Assembly (NCBI GenBank): GCA_910589115.1
Contig: CAJUSB010000005.1
Coordinates: 1-57,274 of the forward strand
Length of the DNA stretch: 57,274 nt
Reading direction: 5' to 3'
From: an uncultured Clostridia bacterium
GTDB taxonomy: Bacteria; Bacillota; Clostridia; Oscillospirales; Butyricicoccaceae
A program made the position numbers and the translations under genes. Positions 53,585 through 57,274 of the stretch are shown piece after piece (position 1 is the stretch's first letter; each line of letters opens with the position of its first letter). The notes beneath the pieces were generated by a model. The model saw only the letters and a list, made by a program, of their open reading frames with translations. It did no database searches and was not told where the DNA came from.

Positions 53585-54724
53585 TCAAGTATCCTTTCGT
53601 AAAATGGCAAGATATTGTTCGTAAGCAAAGACCCTGTTGCGGGATGCGTTTGTGGTTTCCAGAAGGATATTCAGCTCTGCCAATTTCTTGACTGCCGAAG
53701 CAACCGTGTTGTAGCTGCGGTCAAGCGCAGCGGCGGTCCGCCTGATATCAATAATCGGATTCTGTTCCAGATAGTCAAACACAGCACGGACGGTATCACT
53801 GCCCCGCTTCGACTGTGGGAGCTTCGCGATGTTGGCGTCATGCAGGGCGGATAATTGTGAGATGGAATGGACTGCGTCTGCTGCGGCGGTTTCGACTGCC
53901 TCCAGAAAAAAACGTACCCATTGCTCATAATTTCCGCTGCGGCGTACTTCACTGATCCGGTCATAGTATTCGAGCTGATTCTTTTTCAGAAAATAGGAAA
54001 CATATAGCACAGGCTTGCTGAGCAGCTTCTGTTCGGTCAGATACAGAAGAACCAGCAACCTGCCGATCCGCCCGTTCCCGTCCAGAAACGGATGGATAGT
54101 TTCAAATTGGTAATGAATCAGCGCGGCCTGGACCAGCGGGTCATAGTCGGTGCTTTCGTTGATATAGCGCTCCAGATCAGCCATTGCGGATTCCATGTCA
54201 TCCACATTTGGCGGGATATAACGTGCATCCTTTAGCGTGCAGTTTGCAGCGCCAATCCAGTTTTGAGAACGCCGGAATTCCCCTGGATTCTTCTCCTGTC
54301 CCCGTACGCCTTCCATCAGAATGGCATGGGTTTCGCGAAGAAGACGATTGCAAAGCGGAAGCGATTGCAGCCGCTCCAATGCAAACTGTGATGCCCGAAC
54401 ATAATTGATGACTTCCGATACATCCAGATTCGCATTGATATCGGATTCAGGGTCAAGAACGTCGTCCAGCGTACATTGTGTGCCCTCGATCTGTGAGGAA
54501 ATCAGGGCTTCTTTCCGAACGTACATGGATACAAATAATTCGGTGTTTGGAATCAGTTTGGACGCAGTGTCCAGATACACAAGCTGACGGTTTGCCGACA
54601 CCAGAAGACGGATGAGATCATTGTCCATATTCAGAGCGGGTGCTGGCGGCAGCGGGGCAGGACGAAAGGATTGATAAGCAGCTTCACCAGTCATGTTGGT
54701 TGTATATGTTCCAGATCGATTCAT
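53585..54724 (-). CDS. Fic family protein with N-terminal inhibitory motif and winged helix
   Basis: A 379-aa Fic protein that probably transfers AMP to target proteins. Active-site loop HPFLDGNGRIGR begins at His211. An inhibitory helix motif SSQIEGT at residues 76-82 with Glu80 marks class II Fic, autoinhibited. The C-terminal part (residues about 300-379: RGSDTVRAVFDYLEQN, RTAAALDRSYNTVASAVKKL) is a winged-helix DNA-binding domain. RBS AAAGGAG precedes the ATG. Its promoter overlaps an inverted repeat, so it could regulate itself. Confidence 0.9.
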   Translation of the reverse strand: MNRSGTYTTNMTGEAAYQSFRPAPLPPAPALNMDNDLIRLLVSANRQLVYLDTASKLIPNTELFVSMYVRKEALISSQIEGTQCTLDDVLDPESDINANLDVSEVINYVRASQFALERLQSLPLCNRLLRETHAILMEGVRGQEKNPGEFRRSQNWIGAANCTLKDARYIPPNVDDMESAMADLERYINESTDYDPLVQAALIHYQFETIHPFLDGNGRIGRLLVLLYLTEQKLLSKPVLYVSYFLKKNQLEYYDRISEVRRSGNYEQWVRFFLEAVETAAADAVHSISQLSALHDANIAKLPQSKRGSDTVRAVFDYLEQNPIIDIRRTAAALDRSYNTVASAVKKLAELNILLETTNASRNRVFAYEQYLAILRKDT

Positions 54725-54759
54725 GATAGCACGCTCCTTTAAATTGAAATACAGTGTCT

Positions 54760-54788
54760 ATTATACGCTCCTTATTTCAGGAAGTAAA
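54760..54788 (-). promoter_or_regulatory. fic promoter
   Basis: On the minus strand TTTACT (54788-54783), 17 nt, TATAAT (54765-54760); a good sigma-A promoter 35 bp upstream of the fic ATG. Confidence 0.8.
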
Positions 54789-54832
54789 GGGTTTACTGAA
54801 ATAAGGACAGCGGTTTGGTGTGCTTATTTCAG
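54770..54832. promoter_or_regulatory. palindromic operator at the fic promoter
   Basis: An 11-bp inverted repeat CCTTATTTCAG (54770-54780) and CTGAAATAAGG (54796-54806) spans the spacer and -35 of the fic promoter; a third copy, CTTATTTCAG, lies at 54823-54832. A dimeric regulator bound here would block fic transcription. The Fic winged helix itself is the obvious candidate. Confidence 0.75.
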
Positions 54833-54879
54833 CTTAAAACGGTTAAACGAAAAACTACAGAATGTCAGGAGGATTCAGG

Positions 54880-55077
54880 ATGAACAATACAGAAGGAACC
54901 ATCAAATCTTCAAAGATGGAGACCACAATCAAAGGGCACAAGGTCACGCTGCACTTTGCGGACGAACCGAACCCGGATGTCGCGGTGCAGGTCAAGCAAG
55001 TTCTTCTCAGCACTTGTTTGCTGGCAGCAGATTGCAGGACGGCGGATAAAAGTTCAAATACTTCTAAATTTCAGTAG
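54880..55077 (+). CDS. TnpW-like small protein
   Basis: A 65-aa protein (MNNTEGTIKSSKMETTIKGH, then KVTLHFADEPNPDVAVQVKQ). The KVTLHF...V..VK..L pattern fits TnpW-type small proteins found next to serine recombinases of Tn4451-like and other Firmicutes elements. RBS AGGAGG is 6 nt upstream of ATG 54880. It precedes the integrase by 129 bp and may assist excision. Confidence 0.6.
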   Translation: MNNTEGTIKSSKMETTIKGHKVTLHFADEPNPDVAVQVKQVLLSTCLLAADCRTADKSSNTSKFQ

Positions 55078-55205
55078 CTATTTGGACTGTGATGTGAGAT
55101 AATAGGTTTGGCAAAGAGACGGTGAACCTTGACAACAGAATATGGTTTGGATGTCTGCCCTCACATTACGAAATTTGCAGAAAATTCAATGGGAGGACAG
55201 ATAAA

Positions 55206-56843
55206 ATGGCTGAAAGAGTTCAATGCTTATACCGCGTATCCACAACCAAGCAGGTCGATCACGACGAACAGGATCGCGCTGACATTCCGGTGCAGCGCAA
55301 AGCCTGCCGCGAGTTTGCAGACCGGATGGGCTGGACGATTGTCGGTGAAGAACAGGAAACCGGCGTATCCGGTTACAAGATCAGTGCAAATGACCGCGAC
55401 AAGCTCCAGCTGATCAAAGAACGCGCAGAACAGGGCAAATTTGATATCCTGCTGGTGTTCATGTTCGACCGTCTCGGGCGCAAGTCCGACGAAACCCCGT
55501 TTGTAGTCGAATGGTTCTGCAAGAAGGGCATCAAGGTCTGGAGCGTCAATGAAGGCGAACAGCGTTTTGAATCCCATACCGACCGCCTGACGAACTACAT
55601 CCGCTTCTGGCAGGCCGATGGTGAGAGTCAAAAGACTTCCATCCGTACCAAAACGGCGCTCGGTCAAATGGTGCAGGAGGGGCGGTTCCGGGGCGGCAAA
55701 GCCCCATTCGGCTATCGGCTCGAAAAGAGCGGCATCCTGAACAAGCGCAAGCATGAGGTCAATAAGCTGGTCATCGATGAGGAAGAAGCGGAGGTTATCC
55801 GCACGATGTTCGACCTCTGCGTCTCCTCCGGCTTCGGCAGGTGGCGGATGGCGAATTTCCTCAACAACCACGGGATCAAAAACCGGAAGGGCGAAAACTG
55901 GCACGATGCAACCATCTGCGCGATCCTGCACAATCCGATGTATAAAGGCGTCCTGCGCAGCGGGGAAACGTATTCCGAGCCGTTTGAGGAATTGCAGATC
56001 ATCTCGCCGGAAACCTTTGACCTTGCACAGAAACTGATGCAGGAACGCAAGTTAGAAAACAAGGACGAGCGTCACATCCCGCTGAATACCACCGGACAGT
56101 CGCTTCTCTCGGGCAATATGTACTGCGGTCACTGCGGCGGGCGGCTGGTGCTGACTACCAACGGCACGGTCGTCCGGAAGGCAGATGGCACGGAAATCCG
56201 GAAAAAGCGAATCCGCTACGTGTGCTACAGAAAGACCCGCCGACGTCTTGAGTGCGACGGTCAGACGGGTTACACGATGCACATTCTGGACGGCATGGTC
56301 GAAGATATCCTGCATCAGGTGTTCCGCAAAATGCAGGCGGTTTCCGACGAACTGATTGTCGGGACGGCGTTTGAAAAGCAAATGACACTTCTAAAGGCTG
56401 ATCTTCAGCGTGCAAAGGCCGAAAATGCCAATGCAAACAGGGAGTACGAGTCGCTCAAAGCAGAGGTAATGAAGTCCGTGCAGGGTAAAAGCTTGCTGCC
56501 TGCTGATGTGCTTTCCGAAATGCTGGAGGAAGCCCGCGACAAGCTGATGGTTACCAGCAGGCGTGTCACCGAGCTGAATGAGGAGCTTGCAGACGGCAAT
56601 GCCCGTATGGAGGACTTGCGTGCGGAATACCAACACATCGTATCGTGGTCAGAAATCTTCGATAAAAGTGACCGCGCAACGCAGAAAATGATCTGTGCGT
56701 ACATCATCAAGCGGGTGACCGTCCGCCGTGACTACCAGCTGGACATCGAGTTTAACATCAACGTACAGCAGTTCCTGCACGGCATCGACAGCTTGGAGCA
56801 GCAGTGTAAAAAGAGGAAGCCCTTGAAAGCCAGAAACGCATAA
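55206..56843 (+). CDS. large serine recombinase (integrase)
   Basis: A 545-aa site-specific recombinase. N-terminal resolvase domain with nucleophile Ser12 (YRVSTTKQ), conserved ETGVSGYKI and FMFDRLGRK; then a recombinase domain (GGKAPFGYRLEK), a zinc ribbon (CGHCGG with a second CxC-like pair) and a coiled coil near residues 400-470. ATG 55206 has GGGAGG 9 nt upstream; the longer frame from 55122 has none. It most likely catalyses insertion and excision at the tRNA-Ala(GGC) repeats. It lies 127 bp from attR. Confidence 0.93.
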   Translation: MAERVQCLYRVSTTKQVDHDEQDRADIPVQRKACREFADRMGWTIVGEEQETGVSGYKISANDRDKLQLIKERAEQGKFDILLVFMFDRLGRKSDETPFVVEWFCKKGIKVWSVNEGEQRFESHTDRLTNYIRFWQADGESQKTSIRTKTALGQMVQEGRFRGGKAPFGYRLEKSGILNKRKHEVNKLVIDEEEAEVIRTMFDLCVSSGFGRWRMANFLNNHGIKNRKGENWHDATICAILHNPMYKGVLRSGETYSEPFEELQIISPETFDLAQKLMQERKLENKDERHIPLNTTGQSLLSGNMYCGHCGGRLVLTTNGTVVRKADGTEIRKKRIRYVCYRKTRRRLECDGQTGYTMHILDGMVEDILHQVFRKMQAVSDELIVGTAFEKQMTLLKADLQRAKAENANANREYESLKAEVMKSVQGKSLLPADVLSEMLEEARDKLMVTSRRVTELNEELADGNARMEDLRAEYQHIVSWSEIFDKSDRATQKMICAYIIKRVTVRRDYQLDIEFNINVQQFLHGIDSLEQQCKKRKPLKARNA

Positions 56844-56922
56844 ATCCAAACGGAGCAATGCTATCACGATTCCAACTTTTGAATTGTTTCTGCGAATTTT
56901 TTATGTGAGTGGTCGCCTATGA

Positions 56923-56952
56923 TGCCCAAAAGTCCAACCGGACATTTGGGGG
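56923..56952. repeat. inverted repeat next to attR
   Basis: CCCAAAAGTCC and GGACATTTGGG pair with one mismatch, 20-50 bp from attR. It may be a recombinase-binding arm or a terminator for the integrase gene. Confidence 0.4.
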
Positions 56953-56969
56953 TGCTTACCCGATGATTC

Positions 56970-57028
56970 GGGAGAGCGTTTGACTGGCAGTCAAGAGGTC
57001 ATGGGTTCGATCCCCACCGTCTCCACCA
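56970..57028 (+). repeat. attR, 59-bp direct repeat
   Basis: Identical to 4239-4297. It corresponds to the original 3' end of tRNA-Ala(GGC) without its 5' part; together with attL it marks the ICE boundaries. Confidence 0.93.
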
Positions 57029-57041
57029 AATGGGAGCCAGG

Positions 57042-57080
57042 CGAACCCAGCCACGATTTATTTCGTTGGCTCGGTGTTCG
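57042..57080 (+). terminator. original terminator of the tRNA gene
   Basis: Imperfect stem CGAAC..CAGCCACGA with TCGTTGGCT..GTTCG and a T-run (TTTTGG) begins 14 bp after the attR CCA. It would end tRNA-Ala(GGC) transcription after excision of the ICE. Confidence 0.6.
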
Positions 57081-57114
57081 TTTTGGCGATGCCGCTTCCT
57101 GAAAAGCGGTAAAT

Positions 57115-57168
57115 CAAAAAAGGAGCCTGTCATTGGGATGTGATGTTTCCGATGACAGGCTCTTAAAT
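57115..57168. terminator. strong terminator in the right flank
   Basis: An 11-bp stem (GAGCCTGTCAT / ATGACAGGCTC); AAAAAA before the stem gives a T-run on the minus strand, so it terminates leftward transcription best, though it may work both ways. Confidence 0.75.
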
Positions 57169-57274
57169 ATTCGCTTGAATATAACAAAATAAGTTATATT
57201 TATTTTATTATCGTTATTATCCAACAATAACATGAAATGATCCAATATTACTGCTAGAATTTAACTCAAAGGAG

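Larger units (their letters stand above)
4239..57028. mobile_element. integrative and conjugative element in tRNA-Ala(GGC)
   Basis: The element is bounded by 59-bp direct repeats and carries a complete-looking mobility set: a large serine recombinase, relaxase, MobC-like protein, VirD4, VirB4, VirB2-like, TrbL-like, PrgI-like, M23 peptidase and a Toprim primase. Almost all conjugation genes are on the plus strand with short gaps or overlaps. Cargo includes a sortase/adhesin module, two kinds of DNA methyltransferase, an amidoligase pair, a beta-glucoside PTS operon and a Fic protein. Most backbone genes are intact, so the element may still be transferable. A further mobile element, a group II intron, sits inside the adhesin gene. 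Confidence 0.93.
57029..57274. other. right chromosomal flank
   Basis: Contains the displaced tRNA terminator (hairpin 57042-57080 then TTTT), a second hairpin terminator (57115-57168), two palindromes (AATATAAC/GTTATATT at 57178-57200; GTTATT/AATAAC near 57213-57231) and an RBS-like AAAGGAG at the right edge, so a plus-strand gene probably starts just outside the window. Confidence 0.55.

Noticed and set aside
53315..53602. 95-aa open frame in the structured region
   Set aside because: No RBS and no recognised domain; frames on the other strand are equally open, so it was not called as a gene.
55122..55205. Upstream extension of the serine recombinase
   Set aside because: The added residues are not like recombinase N-termini and lack an RBS; ATG 55206 gives the standard start just before YRVST.

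Overview
The window is a Gram-positive, Clostridia-type chromosome, probably Oscillospirales/Ruminococcaceae. This rests on a T-box-controlled valS, the sigma-A promoter and Shine-Dalgarno style, tRNA genes with encoded CCA, and a type of conjugative element that I associate from memory with gut Firmicutes; no search was run. Chromosomal DNA occupies about 1-4297 and 57029-57274: a possible degraded gene, valS with its T-box leader (minus strand), and a tRNA cluster (Pro-TGG, Ala-CGC, a broken tRNA 5' half, Ala-GGC).

The rest, about 52.7 kb, is one integrative and conjugative element (ICE) inserted in the 3' half of tRNA-Ala(GGC). A perfect 59-bp direct repeat (4239-4297 and 56970-57028) marks its ends. 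At its right end lie a large serine recombinase and a TnpW-like small protein. From left to right it carries: (i) 4.3-10.9 kb, leader with tandem terminators, then accessory genes (ArdA-like and DUF4314 proteins, a Dam methylase, an AbrB-like protein, SpoVG); (ii) 10.9-27.0 kb, a surface module of a membrane-anchored secreted protein, a sortase, a transglutaminase-like protein and a roughly 3,300-residue thioester/Cna-B repeat adhesin interrupted by a group II intron whose inferred splicing restores the frame exactly; (iii) 27.0-45.8 kb, the conjugation machine (VirB2-like, TrbL/VirB6-like, PrgI-like, VirB4, M23 peptidase, MobC-like protein, MobP/MobL-type relaxase, Toprim primase, VirD4) interleaved with a two-polypeptide C5 cytosine methyltransferase, an amidoligase plus gamma-glutamylcyclotransferase pair, and many small soluble proteins; (iv) 46.0-52.1 kb, a metabolic cargo of cellobiose/beta-glucoside PTS IIB-IIC-IIA, 6-phospho-beta-glucosidase and a divergent PRD regulator; (v) 52.5-57.0 kb, a sigma-like protein, a structured intergenic region, a Fic protein with a palindromic operator, TnpW-like protein and recombinase.

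The most interesting signals are: a shared C-terminal tripeptide ([MIL]-[NS]-[LM]-COOH) on eight otherwise mostly unrelated soluble ICE proteins including the relaxase, which could be a type IV secretion signal; the intron-split adhesin with exact 849-bp super-repeats and an LPKTG motif at its very end; a cytosine methyltransferase split over two overlapping frames; the amidoligase/cyclotransferase pair; and a recurring GAGGTG Shine-Dalgarno placed 6-7 nt before ATT codons that look like the true starts of conjugation genes. Family names are from recognition of motifs and remembered relatives.
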